Of a DNA stretch of 64,000 bases, positions 26,101-33,624 are shown piece by piece. Numbering within the stretch: the stretch's first letter is position 1; each line of letters begins with the position of its first letter. The translations under genes and the position numbers were made by a program. Location: assembly GCF_017876165.1 (NCBI RefSeq), contig NZ_JAGINQ010000002.1, forward strand, positions 62,001 through 126,000. The letters run 5' to 3'. Origin of the DNA: Azospirillum soli. Lineage in GTDB: Bacteria > Pseudomonadota > Alphaproteobacteria > Azospirillales > Azospirillaceae. The notes under the pieces were generated by a model. It was not told the origin of the DNA and did no database searches. It worked only from the letters and a program-made list of their open reading frames with translations.

Positions 26101-26638
26101 CCCCCTGGGCGAGGACGACGGGGCGCGCTTCAAGCGCGGCATCCTCGTGCACCGGCTGTTGCAGTCCCTGCCCGATCTGGCGCCCGGCGCGCGGGAGGCC
26201 GCCTGCCGCCGCTTCCTCGCCCGCCCGGCGCACGATCTGCCGCCGGAACAGCAGGACGCGATCGCTTCCGAAACGATTGCCGTCCTGAACCATCCCGAGT
26301 TCGCCCGCCTGTTCGGCCCCAACTCCCGCGCCGAGGTGCCGGTGGTCGGCGTGGTGGAGGGGCGCGCTCTGTCCGGCCGGATCGACCGGCTGGTGGTGGA
26401 CGGCGACACGGTGTGGATCGTGGACTACAAGACCAACCGCCCGCCGCCCCGCCGGGTGGAGGAGGTGCCCGCCGTCTATGTCCGCCAGATGGCCGCCTAC
26501 CGGGGGGCGCTCGCCTCGGTCTATCCGGGCAAGGACGTGCGCTGCGTGCTGCTGTGGACGGACGGGCCGTTCCTGATGGAACTGCCGGGGGAACTTTTTC
26601 ATGCGGGCGGGGTTTCGGGCACAGGCCAATCCCGCTGA
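23111..26638 (+). CDS. addA: Double-strand break repair helicase AddA
   Basis: AddA is the UvrD-like helicase-nuclease subunit of AddAB. The 1175-residue protein has Walker A GASAGSGKTKVL, the Ia segment LCLTFTKAAAAEM, QTIHAFCQSLL, Walker B HILIDEAQDTNPEQW, motif III VGDEKQSIFSFQRADP, motif V TVHGSKGLQAPIVFLPD, motif VI YVALTRAEDRLYVCG and a C-terminal nuclease motif VWIVDYKTNRPPP. All catalytic motifs are intact. I start at ATG 23111 because the upstream ATG 23072 falls in the palindromic repeat. It is the fifth gene of the tsaE operon; trxA follows with its own promoter. Confidence 0.95.
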   Translation: MTLTTLPARDLPLDPNVAQRRASDPLSSVWVGASAGSGKTKVLTDRVLRLMLAGTPPARILCLTFTKAAAAEMSIRINRTLGIWATLPDADLEDRLYDLCGERPGAETRTAARRLFAQVVDCPGGMKIQTIHAFCQSLLRRFPLEAGLAPHFEVMDERTAAGLLTESRDEVLHAGRAAPETPLGRAMARLTADLNAEEFADILAELANERGRIQRIFERSKGLDGAVAEVYRTLKVEPGTTEASILHEACSDASLDVPTLREACRALATGTKTDEERGIGIQQWLDAAETRVKAFHAYTRLFLTAEGSPRKTLITKKPATAYPAALTALEREAERLVSLMQRVKSAGVAASTSALLTLAEALLRAYEAKKQGKALLDYDDLILAANALLRGKDGVPAVPWVLFKLDGGLDHILIDEAQDTNPEQWQVVASIAEEFFAGLSARETGVQDGAPVTRTVFAVGDEKQSIFSFQRADPAEFARMRRHFQTRAKAAEKTWHAVDLDISFRSTSAVLQAVDEVFRLDAAKDGVASETNPVIRHRAFRRGHAGLVELWPPVKPAEVADPPAWAPPVAREAADSPSARLASVIADTIRDWTQRGETLESRGRPIQPGDVMVLVRRRTGFVTELVRALKDRAVPVAGVDRMILTEQLAVMDLMALADFLLLPEDDLTLATVLKGPLIGLTEEELFDLAHSRRGTLWHALVKKAEENPAYRPARRYLGDQLGRADFRAPYELFAGILAAPCPADTRSGRRAILKRLGPDAQDPLDEFLAVCLAFEKTEPPSLQNFLAWLAASEAEIKRELEQGGGRVRIMTVHGSKGLQAPIVFLPDTLGSPTQSPPILWPDEGCAVPLFAARRGQEDALCAEARGRANRRRDQEYRRLLYVALTRAEDRLYVCGYQGKREPAESCWYKLVEAAMQEVGVPHAFDFAALCPDGWAGDGWRLSEPQTAAPKPDGAGHGRVLGTHAPAPWLTAPAPVEPEPSRPLTPSRPDGDEPAVRSPLGEDDGARFKRGILVHRLLQSLPDLAPGAREAACRRFLARPAHDLPPEQQDAIASETIAVLNHPEFARLFGPNSRAEVPVVGVVEGRALSGRIDRLVVDGDTVWIVDYKTNRPPPRRVEEVPAVYVRQMAAYRGALASVYPGKDVRCVLLWTDGPFLMELPGELFHAGGVSGTGQSR

Positions 26639-26674
26639 CCATAACCCCTCAACCACAAGGGCTTGCGTGGTGGC

Positions 26675-26704
26675 TTGACCGGGGAGGGGGGACGGCCCTA
26701 CATT
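26675..26704 (+). promoter_or_regulatory. Promoter of trxA
   Basis: TTGACC at 26675-26680 and TACATT at 26699-26704 are 18 bp apart, a reasonable sigma70 promoter, about 90 bp before the trxA start. It would allow trxA to be expressed independently of addAB. Confidence 0.6.
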
Positions 26705-26791
26705 TTGCCCGAATTCCACAGACAGGGACGGGTTCGCCGCGAACCGGACACCAACCGACGGCGACACCCCTGAACCCAGGCAAGAGGTCAC

Positions 26792-27118
26792 ATGAGCGCC
26801 ACCATCAAGGTCACCGACGACAGCTTCGAGCAGGATGTTCTGAAGGCGTCCGGGCCGGTTCTGGTCGATTTCTGGGCGGAGTGGTGCGGCCCCTGCAAGA
26901 TGATCGCCCCGGCGCTGGACGACCTCGCGACCGAGTATCAGGGCAGGGTGACCGTTGCCAAGCTGAACATCGACGAGAACCCCAACACCCCGACCAAGTA
27001 CGGCGTGCGCGGCATCCCGACGCTGATGCTGTTCAAGAACGGCAACGTCGCCGCCACCAAGATCGGCGCCCTGCCGAAGGGCGCGCTGTTCCAGTGGGTG
27101 GACGGCGCTCTCTCCTGA
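26792..27118 (+). CDS. trxA: Thioredoxin 1
   Basis: TrxA is the general cytosolic protein-disulfide reductant. The 108-residue protein has the active site [14 protein letters not shown] and the cis-proline loop [11 protein letters not shown]; length and fold pattern are standard. AGAGG lies upstream of ATG 26792. It is preceded by a promoter-like element and followed by a strong terminator, so it is probably its own unit, though placed at the end of addB-addA as in many alphaproteobacteria. Confidence 0.97.
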   Translation: MSATIKVTDDSFEQDVLKASGPVLVDFWAEWCGPCKMIAPALDDLATEYQGRVTVAKLNIDENPNTPTKYGVRGIPTLMLFKNGNVAATKIGALPKGALFQWVDGALS

Positions 27119-27141
27119 CCGCCCCAGCGCTGAACCTGTCG

Positions 27142-27170
27142 AAAAGCCCCGCCCCACGGCGGGGCTTTTT
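27142..27170 (+). terminator. Rho-independent terminator of trxA
   Basis: Stem AAAAGCCCCGCC / GGCGGGGCTTTT (27142-27153 and 27158-27169) with a CCAC loop and a run of T. It lies 23 bp after the trxA stop codon. Confidence 0.93.
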
Positions 27171-27187
27171 GCGTTAAGCTGCCGGCG

Positions 27188-28072
27188 ATGGCCTACCGTC
27201 TGCCGCCCCTCAACACCCTGCGCCTGTTCGAGGCCGCCGGCCGCCACCTCAGCTTCAAGGCGGCGGCGGAAGAGCTGCACCTGACCCCCAGTGCCGTCAG
27301 CCACGGCATCCAGACTCTGGAGGACTGGCTGGGGGTGGAACTGTTCCTGCGCGGCAACCGCAGCCTGTCGCTGACCCCCGCCGGATCGGCCTACCTTCCC
27401 CGCGTGCGGGACGCCCTGCACGGTCTGGCGCTCGCCACCGAAAGCGTGCCGGGCCGCGCGCCCAGCGGCCGGCTGTCGGTCAGCTCCGCCCCCACCTTCG
27501 CGGTCCGCTGGCTGATACCCCGCCTGCCCGCCTTTCGCGAGCGGCACCCGACCATCACCGTGGATCTCGACACGTCGCACCGCCCGGTGGAGTTCCCGCG
27601 CGACGGCATCGACTTCGGCATCCGCCTCGCCCACGGTCCCTGGCCGGACCTCGCCGCGCTGAAGCTGTTCGAGGAGGAGCTTGTCCCGGTCGCCGCGCCC
27701 GATGTCGCCGCCCGGATTTCCTCGCCCGCCGATCTCGCGGCGTTGCCGCTGCTGCACGTCGCCAACGTCTCGGACGACTGGAACGCCTGGGCCGAAGCCG
27801 CCGGCCTGCCGGCTTCGGCGCTTGGCGGGGGCCTTCGGTTCGACACCCTCCACATGGCGACGAACGCGGCGGCGCAAGGGCTCGGCGTCGCCATCGGGCG
27901 CCGCCCGACCATCGATCCGGACCTGGAGTCCGGCCGGCTGGTGGAGGTGCTCGGGCCGCGTGCGCGCGCCCGCGCCGCCTGGTGGCTGGTCTGCGCGCCG
28001 GACAGCCTGCAACGGCCGGAAGTCGCCGCCTTCCGCGCCTGGATGCGGGCGGAGTTCGGCGAGATCCGCTGA
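27188..28072 (+). CDS. LysR-family regulator, GcvA type
   Basis: A 294-residue LysR regulator. The N-terminal winged helix (PPLNTLRLFEAAGRHLSFKAAAEELHLTPSAVSHGIQTLEDWLG) and the start MAYRLPPLNTLR are those of the GcvA subgroup, followed by a periplasmic-binding-like effector domain with SSAPTFAVRWLIPRL. GcvA-type proteins often control amino-acid metabolism or resistance genes. Neither neighbour is an obvious divergent target: trxA ends just upstream and a DUF1127 gene follows in the same direction after 110 bp. The ATG at 27188 lies right behind the trxA terminator and has no strong Shine-Dalgarno. Confidence 0.9.
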   Translation: MAYRLPPLNTLRLFEAAGRHLSFKAAAEELHLTPSAVSHGIQTLEDWLGVELFLRGNRSLSLTPAGSAYLPRVRDALHGLALATESVPGRAPSGRLSVSSAPTFAVRWLIPRLPAFRERHPTITVDLDTSHRPVEFPRDGIDFGIRLAHGPWPDLAALKLFEEELVPVAAPDVAARISSPADLAALPLLHVANVSDDWNAWAEAAGLPASALGGGLRFDTLHMATNAAAQGLGVAIGRRPTIDPDLESGRLVEVLGPRARARAAWWLVCAPDSLQRPEVAAFRAWMRAEFGEIR

Positions 28073-28182
28073 CCCGCTTCGGGTGAAATCCGCTCATCCG
28101 ACCGTGAGGAGGTCTCGTTTGCCGGGAGCCGCCCGGCGGGAGGATGCTGAACGCCGTTCGGACCCGTTGCCGGAGGCACCCC

Positions 28183-28374
28183 ATGGCCGTTCTGGAATTT
28201 CCCCGCCGCGCGCCCCGCGTCGTGCCGTCCCTTCTCCAGCGCCTCGCCCACCTGTGGGAACTGCGCCGCGAACGCGCGCAATTGCTCTCCCTCACCGAGC
28301 GGGAGCTGAAGGACATCGGCCTCACCCGCTACGACGCGATGATGGAGGCGCGCCGGCCCTTCTGGAAGGATTAA
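28183..28374 (+). CDS. DUF1127 small basic protein
   Basis: A 63-residue protein with the C-terminal DUF1127 signature ERELKDIGLTRYDAMMEARRPF preceded by an Arg-rich stretch. Short DUF1127 proteins in alphaproteobacteria are linked with RNA turnover and stress or phosphate adaptation, through an RNA-binding Arg-rich domain. ATG 28183 is chosen because GGAGG lies 6 bp upstream; the ATG at 28144 abuts its GGGAGG too closely. Its TAA stop shares TTAA (28371-28374) with the stop of the convergent kinase gene. Confidence 0.85.
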   Translation: MAVLEFPRRAPRVVPSLLQRLAHLWELRRERAQLLSLTERELKDIGLTRYDAMMEARRPFWKD

Positions 28375-29537
28375 AGCTCTTGCGGGACGGTGATGGTCAC
28401 CGTGGTGCCGGCGCCGGGGGCGCTGTCCACCTGCATCCGGCCGGCCAGCGGCCCGGTCGCCGTGTTGAAGGCGATGGTCAGGCCAAGCCCCTTGTGCCCC
28501 CGCCCGCGCGCGGTCGTGTAAAAGGCGTCGGTCAGCTTGGGCAACTCGCGCTCCGGGATGCCGACGCCGGAGTCGCGGACGGTCAAGCGCCACGCCGGCT
28601 TGCCGTCCAGCGCGTCGCTGTCCACCGTCACCTCCACGACGCCGTCGCCCGAACCGGTGGGATAGGCGTGCGCCGCCGCGTTGGCGAACAGCTGGTGCAG
28701 CGCCCGTTCCAGATGGGCGCGGTAGCCGACCCAGGGGCGCGGGCCGTCCACATCGACGCGGATGAGGATGCCGGCGTCCGGCCGTTCCATGGCGAACATC
28801 GCCGCCGTCTGCTCGGCCAGTTCCAGAATGTCCAGCGTTTCCAGAGGTTCGGCGTGGTGGCAGGCGGCGATGGCGGTGAAGGCCTGGACCAGCCCCGCCG
28901 CGCGATCCAGGTTGCCGACCAGCAGGGCCGCCGGTTCCCTTAAGGACGCGGCCTCCGACTCGGCGAGTTCCTGCAAGTGGCTGGCCGCCGTCACGCAGAT
29001 GCCGAGCGGCGTGTTGATCTCGTGCGCCAGCCCGGTCACCACCTGGGTGATGGCGCGGTGGCGGGCCAGTTCGGTCTCGGCGGCGCGGGTCCGGCGCTCC
29101 AAGTCCTCGCGCACCACCCGTTCCGACACGTCGCGGATCTTGCGGCTGAGTTCGCGCAGCAGCTTGGACATCAGGTCCGGCGCGCGCGTCATCACCTCCA
29201 TGAACAGCGCGCGCTCCAACTCGAACACGCGCACCCGCGACGCGGCGACCACCGTGGCGGAACGCAGGCCGCCGTCGATCAGCGCCATCTCGCCGAAGCA
29301 TTCGCCGGTCAGGCGGAAGCCGACCTCCACCGGGTTGCCGACCGCGTCGGCGCGCATCACCCGCACCGTGCCGTCCAGCAGGACGTAGAGCGCATCGGCC
29401 TCGTCGCCCTCGCGCATCAGAACCGTGCCCGTGGGCAACTCCAGCACGCGCCCGCGCGCCGCCACTGCCTCGCGCTCGTCGGGCGTGAAGGATTCGAACA
29501 GGGCGACCCCGTCGAGGACGCCGGGCGGGCTGGGCAT
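28371..29537 (-). CDS. Cyclic-nucleotide-binding-domain histidine kinase
   Basis: A 388-residue soluble sensor. Residues 5-125 form a cAMP/CRP-type cyclic-nucleotide-binding domain (LMREGDEADALYVLLDGTVRV, GECFGEMALIDGGLRSATVVA), followed by a coiled helix and a histidine-kinase core with VVTGLAHEINTPLGICVTA (phosphoacceptor His172), N-box LFANAAAHAYPTG, G1 DSGVGIPE and G2 GHKGLGLTI. There is no membrane segment and no receiver domain. A kinase switched directly by a nucleotide-binding domain is not common. The CNB domain keeps the GEMA and R of the phosphate-binding cassette, so cAMP or a related ligand is plausible. No response regulator gene is adjacent. The ATG at 29537 lacks a clear Shine-Dalgarno. 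Confidence 0.85.
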   Translation of the reverse strand: MPSPPGVLDGVALFESFTPDEREAVAARGRVLELPTGTVLMREGDEADALYVLLDGTVRVMRADAVGNPVEVGFRLTGECFGEMALIDGGLRSATVVAASRVRVFELERALFMEVMTRAPDLMSKLLRELSRKIRDVSERVVREDLERRTRAAETELARHRAITQVVTGLAHEINTPLGICVTAASHLQELAESEAASLREPAALLVGNLDRAAGLVQAFTAIAACHHAEPLETLDILELAEQTAAMFAMERPDAGILIRVDVDGPRPWVGYRAHLERALHQLFANAAAHAYPTGSGDGVVEVTVDSDALDGKPAWRLTVRDSGVGIPERELPKLTDAFYTTARGRGHKGLGLTIAFNTATGPLAGRMQVDSAPGAGTTVTITVPQEL

Positions 29538-29640
29538 GGAAAGGACCGTTTCCGAAGAGTTACCCCGCCAGCATAGCCCATCGCCCCACCCCACGGCGAG
29601 ACGCCAGATGTCACCGATTTGTCCGACCGCGCGTGCGGAA

Positions 29641-30489
29641 TCACCCAGCCAGACGCCGCACCGTCCGCTCCACCGACCCGACGTAGGATCCGCCGAACAG
29701 CCGCACATGCACCAGCAGCGGGTAGAGATTGTAGAGGTCCCGCCGCAGCTCGAAAAATCCCGGACGGATCGGCCGGATTTCCCCATAGCGGCGGAAAAAC
29801 GCCTCGCTAAAGGTGCCGAACAGGGTGGTGAAGGCCAACTCGATCTCCGCATCCGCGTGATAGAGCGCCGGGTCGATGAAGGCCGCCACGCGTCCGCCAC
29901 CCGCCAGCACGTTGCCGCCCCACAGGTCGCCGTGGATCAGCGACGGCGGCACCGGCTCCCCGATCAGGTCCGGCAGGCGCCCGGCCAGCCGCTCGATGCC
30001 CGCCATCAGGGCGGCGTCGATCCGCCCTTCCTCCAGCGCCTTGCGCGCCATGAACAGCAGCCGCCGGTCGCGGAAGAAGGTGATCCAGTCCGCATCCTCG
30101 TCGTTCGGCTGCGGCAACGGCCCGATCAGCGTGTCGCGGGGAAAGCCGTAAACATCCGCCCCGATGCCATGCAGCGCCGCAATCAGTTCCGCCGCATGCT
30201 CCTCGACGCGCGCCGTGATGCCACCGTCCGTGGCGATGTGGTCCATCACCAGCAGCCGGTCATCGGCGACATGCACCGCTGGCACCGGCAGGGAGGAGTT
30301 CGCCGCGAGGTACCGGAGCATGAAGCCTTCCGGCTCCAGCCCCGTCCCCGCCTTCGCCACCAACCGCCGCCCGTCGCCGAGCCGCACCGTCCACAGCACC
30401 GTGTTGTGCCCATCGGCCATCCGGTCGAGCGCCGCCACCGGACAGCTCAGCGCCCGCTCGATGCCGTCCCGGACGGACGCCGGGGTCAC
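29641..30489 (-). CDS. Fructosamine/ketosamine 3-kinase family protein
   Basis: A 282-residue kinase of the fructosamine-kinase family. It phosphorylates sugars attached to protein amines so that they detach (deglycation); bacterial members act best on ribulosamines and erythrulosamines. Visible motifs are the ATP lysine in RRLVAKAG, the catalytic loop LIHGDLWGGNVLAG and metal-binding AAFIDPALYHADAEIELAF. GTG 30489 overlaps the stop of the LMW phosphatase gene (GTGA), so the two are translated together. That pairing supports the deglycation role, since a LMW phosphatase is reported to remove the 5-phosphate from protein ribulosamine 5-phosphate. Confidence 0.9.
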   Translation of the reverse strand: MTPASVRDGIERALSCPVAALDRMADGHNTVLWTVRLGDGRRLVAKAGTGLEPEGFMLRYLAANSSLPVPAVHVADDRLLVMDHIATDGGITARVEEHAAELIAALHGIGADVYGFPRDTLIGPLPQPNDEDADWITFFRDRRLLFMARKALEEGRIDAALMAGIERLAGRLPDLIGEPVPPSLIHGDLWGGNVLAGGGRVAAFIDPALYHADAEIELAFTTLFGTFSEAFFRRYGEIRPIRPGFFELRRDLYNLYPLLVHVRLFGGSYVGSVERTVRRLAG

Positions 30490-30959
30490 AGCCTCTCCCG
30501 CCGGATCGCCTCCAGCAGCCCCTTCGCCCCGGCCTCACAGAGGTTCAGAACCTCCGTGAAATGCGTGCCCTCGCCGTAATAGGGGTCCGGCACCTCGCGC
30601 TTCGCCGCCCCCGGCGCGTAGTCCAGGAACAGCTTGACGGTCGCCCTGCTCTCTTGCGTCACCATGCGCTGGAGTTGCGTCAAGTGCCCCCGGTCCATGG
30701 CGAGGATGTAGTCGAAGTCGGCGAAATCCCCCGCCGTCACCTTGCGGGCGCGCAGGTCCGACAGGTCCACGCCGCGCGCCTTGGCGGCGTTCTGGCTGCG
30801 CGGGTCGGGCGCCTCGCCGACGTGGTAACCGTGGGTGCCCGCCGAGTCGGTGGCGATTCGGTCCTCCAGCCCCGCTTGCCGGACCAGATGGCGGAACACA
30901 CCTTCCGCGGTGGGCGACCGGCAGATGTTGCCCGTGCACACGAACAGGACCTTGACCAT
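30486..30959 (-). CDS. Low-molecular-weight protein tyrosine phosphatase
   Basis: A 157-residue LMW-PTP with the N-terminal phosphate loop VCTGNICRSPTAEG (nucleophile Cys near residue 8) and the general-acid loop VPDPYYGEG. Such enzymes remove phosphate from tyrosine in regulation of exopolysaccharide and stress responses; a second known activity is hydrolysis of ribulosamine 5-phosphate on proteins. ATG 30959 has GGGAG upstream; the GTG two codons before is possible. It overlaps the fructosamine-kinase-like gene by 4 bp. The operon structure favours the deglycation role over exopolysaccharide control, because no capsule genes are near. Confidence 0.93.
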   Translation of the reverse strand: MVKVLFVCTGNICRSPTAEGVFRHLVRQAGLEDRIATDSAGTHGYHVGEAPDPRSQNAAKARGVDLSDLRARKVTAGDFADFDYILAMDRGHLTQLQRMVTQESRATVKLFLDYAPGAAKREVPDPYYGEGTHFTEVLNLCEAGAKGLLEAIRRERL

Positions 30960-31043
30960 CCCCACTCCCTCGTCTTTCGTGCCAGTGTCTTTCGTTCCGG
31001 GTCAAAGAGCTATCATCCGCACCCCAACCCCGCCAGGGCGCCC

Positions 31044-31775
31044 ATGCAGTTTACCACCCAACTGAAGCCGACCGACTCCATCGTCATCCTGACCGGGGCC
31101 GGCATCTCCAAGGAATCGGGCCTCGACACCTTCCGCTGCGCCGACGGCATCTGGGCCAAGGTGGATCTGGAGGACGTGGCGACCCCGGAGGGTTTCCAGC
31201 GCAATCCGGCCCTGGTCCATCAGTTCTACAACGACCGCCGCCGCGGCCTGCTCGCCCCGGCGATCCAGCCGAATCCGGCCCATGCCGCCCTGGTGGAGCT
31301 TGAACGCAACTGGCCCGGCGAGGTGCTGATCGTCACCCAGAACATCGACGACCTGCACGAGCGCGCCGGCTCCCAGAACCTGATCCACATGCACGGCGAG
31401 CTGCGGAAGGTCTTCTGCGCCCATTGCCGCACGGTGGAGCACTGGAACGGCGACCTGTCGGTGCACGACATCTGCCCGACCTGCACCCGCAAGGGCGGCA
31501 TGCGCCCGGACGTCGTGTGGTTCGGCGAGATGCCCTACCAAATGGAGCGCATCTACCGCGCCCTGGGCGCCTGCGACCTGTTCGTGTCCATCGGCACGTC
31601 CGGCAACGTCTATCCGGCGGCCGGCTTCGTCGCCGAGGCGCGCTCAGCCGGCGCCTACACGGTGGAACTGAACCTGGAACCCTCGCTCGGCGCCACCCAG
31701 TTCGCCGAATCCATCCACGGCCCGGCAACCGAAGTCGTCCCGGCCTTCGTCAAAGACCTTCTCGCCCTGGCGTGA
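31044..31775 (+). CDS. cobB: NAD-dependent protein deacylase, Sir2 class III
   Basis: A 243-residue sirtuin that removes acyl groups from lysines using NAD+. It shows the NAD motif TGAGISKESGLDTFR, the catalytic TQNIDDLHERAG and HMHGELRKVFC, four zinc cysteines (CAHC and CPTC), and RPDVVWFGEMP. The segment FYNDRRRGL supplies the Tyr and Arg that mark the succinyl/malonyl-preferring (SIRT5-like) class, as in E. coli CobB. ATG 31044 is used. It is divergent from the LMW-PTP/fructosamine kinase pair and overlaps the next gene by 1 base. Confidence 0.93.
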   Translation: MQFTTQLKPTDSIVILTGAGISKESGLDTFRCADGIWAKVDLEDVATPEGFQRNPALVHQFYNDRRRGLLAPAIQPNPAHAALVELERNWPGEVLIVTQNIDDLHERAGSQNLIHMHGELRKVFCAHCRTVEHWNGDLSVHDICPTCTRKGGMRPDVVWFGEMPYQMERIYRALGACDLFVSIGTSGNVYPAAGFVAEARSAGAYTVELNLEPSLGATQFAESIHGPATEVVPAFVKDLLALA

Positions 31776-32362
31776 TGGCCGAGCTTTCGGAGCTTCTGGA
31801 GCGGGCGCGCGCCTGCCGGCTGTGCGAGGCGCATCTGCCGCACGGCTGCCGGCCGGTCCTGCGCGGCTCCACCACCGCGCGCCTGCTGATTGTCGGGCAG
31901 GCGCCGGGGGCGCGGGTGCACGCCACGGGCATCCCCTGGAACGACCCGTCCGGCGACCGGCTGCGCCAATGGCTGGGCATGGACCGCGCCGCCTTCTACG
32001 ACGAGTCCCGCATCGCCATCGTGCCCATGGGCCTGTGCTACCCCGGCACGGCGCCGAAAGGCGGCGACTATCCGCCGCGCCCGGAATGCGCGCCGCTGTG
32101 GCACCCGCCGCTCCGCGCCGCCCTGACCGGCGTGCGGCTGACCCTGCTGATCGGGCAGTACGCGCAGGCCCACTATCTCGGCGACCGCCGCCGGCGGACC
32201 ATGACCGAGACCGTCGCCGCGTGGCGCGACTATCGGCCGGACTTTCTGCCCCTGCCGCACCCCAGCTGGCGCAACACCGCGTGGCTGAAGAAGAACCCGT
32301 GGTTCGAGGAAGAGCTGGTTCCTGCCCTGCGACGCCATGTGGCGGAGGCGTTGGACGGCTAA
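31775..32362 (+). CDS. Uracil-DNA glycosylase family protein
   Basis: A 195-residue protein of the uracil-DNA glycosylase superfamily: it begins with a short Cys-containing LLERARACRLCEAHLP, has the motif-1 segment LLIVGQAPGARVHATGIPWNDPSGDRLRQWL and the late motif LPHPSWRN. The overall architecture matches family-4/5-like small UDGs that are annotated as uracil-DNA glycosylase family; the standard four-cysteine iron-sulphur cluster is not obvious, so true glycosylase activity is uncertain. The start ATG 31775 shares a base with the TGA of the sirtuin gene. Its stop overlaps the convergent methyltransferase stop. Confidence 0.82.
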   Translation: MAELSELLERARACRLCEAHLPHGCRPVLRGSTTARLLIVGQAPGARVHATGIPWNDPSGDRLRQWLGMDRAAFYDESRIAIVPMGLCYPGTAPKGGDYPPRPECAPLWHPPLRAALTGVRLTLLIGQYAQAHYLGDRRRRTMTETVAAWRDYRPDFLPLPHPSWRNTAWLKKNPWFEEELVPALRRHVAEALDG

Positions 32363-33126
32363 TCCACCCGCTTCAGCAGGTAGAAGACGTAGCCATAGCT
32401 GTCCCCGAAGCGCCGATAGAGGTCGATTTCCGCCGCCGCCGCGTCCAGCACGGCGGTCCAGTCCGGATCGCCCGCGTGCCGCTGCCGATAGGCCGCGACG
32501 CGCTCCGACAGCGGGCCATAGTACTCGTCCCACCACGCCTCGGCCGGCAGGGCAAAGCTGTCCAGAACCGTGTATCCGGCGGCCTCCGCAGCGGTCCGGT
32601 TCTCCGCCTCGGTCCGCATCGCGGGATAGGCGGCGTCCCAGAAGGCCTTCGCCTCCCCCGGCCGATCCTTAGCTAACCAAGTTAGTTCAGTCAGCCCGAC
32701 CAGCCCGCCGGGCTTCAGCAAACGGCGCCAGCGCCGCAGCCCCTCGTCGAAACCGGCGATGTAGATGGAGCCCTCCGCCCACAGCAGGTCGAAGCCGCCG
32801 TCCGCGAACCCGTCCAGCTCCAGCATGGAATGCTTGCGCACCGACATCCGGCGGCCGAGTCCCGCCTCGTCGATGCGGGCCTGGGCCTCGGCCAGGAAAG
32901 GTTCGTGGAGGTCGATGCCGGTCACGCGCCCGCCGGTGACGCGGCCCAGCATCATCAGCGACCGCCCCGGCCCGCAGCCGATGTCCAGCACCGCCGGATC
33001 GTCCGGCAAGCCATGGGGCCTCAAGCGACGGACGGCGTCCTGGGTGGCGGGGTCGGAGCCCGGCGCCTGCCTCGGCAACCCGTCGTGCAGGGCCAGAAAA
33101 CGCTCCATTTCCGTCGCCACCGGCAT
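32359..33126 (-). CDS. Class I SAM-dependent methyltransferase
   Basis: A 255-residue methyltransferase. The SAM-binding motif I is VLDIGCGPGRSLMMLG, followed by TGIDLHEPFLAEA (motif II acidic residue) and FDLLWAEGSIYIAGF. The substrate is not recognisable; the pattern AEGSIYIAGFDEGL followed by LKPGGLVGLTEL occurs in small-molecule methyltransferases. Its ATG at 33126 directly abuts the stop of the upstream metallopeptidase-like gene, so the two are cotranscribed. The last four bases are shared with the convergent UDG-like gene. Confidence 0.88.
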   Translation of the reverse strand: MPVATEMERFLALHDGLPRQAPGSDPATQDAVRRLRPHGLPDDPAVLDIGCGPGRSLMMLGRVTGGRVTGIDLHEPFLAEAQARIDEAGLGRRMSVRKHSMLELDGFADGGFDLLWAEGSIYIAGFDEGLRRWRRLLKPGGLVGLTELTWLAKDRPGEAKAFWDAAYPAMRTEAENRTAAEAAGYTVLDSFALPAEAWWDEYYGPLSERVAAYRQRHAGDPDWTAVLDAAAAEIDLYRRFGDSYGYVFYLLKRVD

Positions 33127-33537
33127 TCACTCCATGCTTTCGATGCGATCCATGTCCTCGTCGGACAGGCCGAAATGGTGGCCGATCTCGTGGATGAGGA
33201 CATGACGGACGATGGCGAAGAGATCTTCGCCCGTCTCGCACCAATAATCCAGGATGGGGCGGCGGTAGAGGAAGATCATGTCGGGGGTGCTGCGCACGTC
33301 CGCGACGCTCTGCCGCGTCAGGTCCACGCCCCGGTAGAGGCCCAGCAGGTCGAACGGGCTTTCCAGCTCCATCTCGCGCTCGGTCTCCTCGTCGGGGAAG
33401 TCCTCGACATGGATGATGACGTTGCCGACCGGGGCCAGAAGCTCACCCGGAATGGTCTCCAGCGCGTCCTCGGCCATGCGTTCGAGGTCGTCCATGGAGG
33501 GCGGAATGGTGTGGGAAGGTGCCGGTTTGCGGGTCAT
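33127..33537 (-). CDS. Small HExxH metallopeptidase-like protein
   Basis: A 136-residue protein ending in VLIHEIGHHFGLSDEDMDRIE. The HExxHxxG plus a downstream Asp/Glu is a metzincin-like zinc site, and the family (minimal zincins with about 120-140 residues) is widespread in alphaproteobacteria and actinobacteria. Substrate is unknown and whether it is a peptidase has to be taken from the motif only. ATG 33537 (MTRKPAPSHTI) is preferred to a longer frame to 33597. It precedes the methyltransferase gene with no gap. Confidence 0.85.
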   Translation of the reverse strand: MTRKPAPSHTIPPSMDDLERMAEDALETIPGELLAPVGNVIIHVEDFPDEETEREMELESPFDLLGLYRGVDLTRQSVADVRSTPDMIFLYRRPILDYWCETGEDLFAIVRHVLIHEIGHHFGLSDEDMDRIESME

Positions 33538-33624
33538 GACGGGAAAGGTAGCGACACTTGCCCGCGAGGCCAAGCGACGGTAAACCGGAATTCGCACTCA
33601 AACCATCGGGGAGGAAACAGGTCG

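Noticed and set aside
24314-28012. A 1232-codon open frame on the minus strand opposite addA, trxA and lysR
   Set aside because: Crosses three well-supported genes and an obvious terminator; composition is that of a shadow frame.
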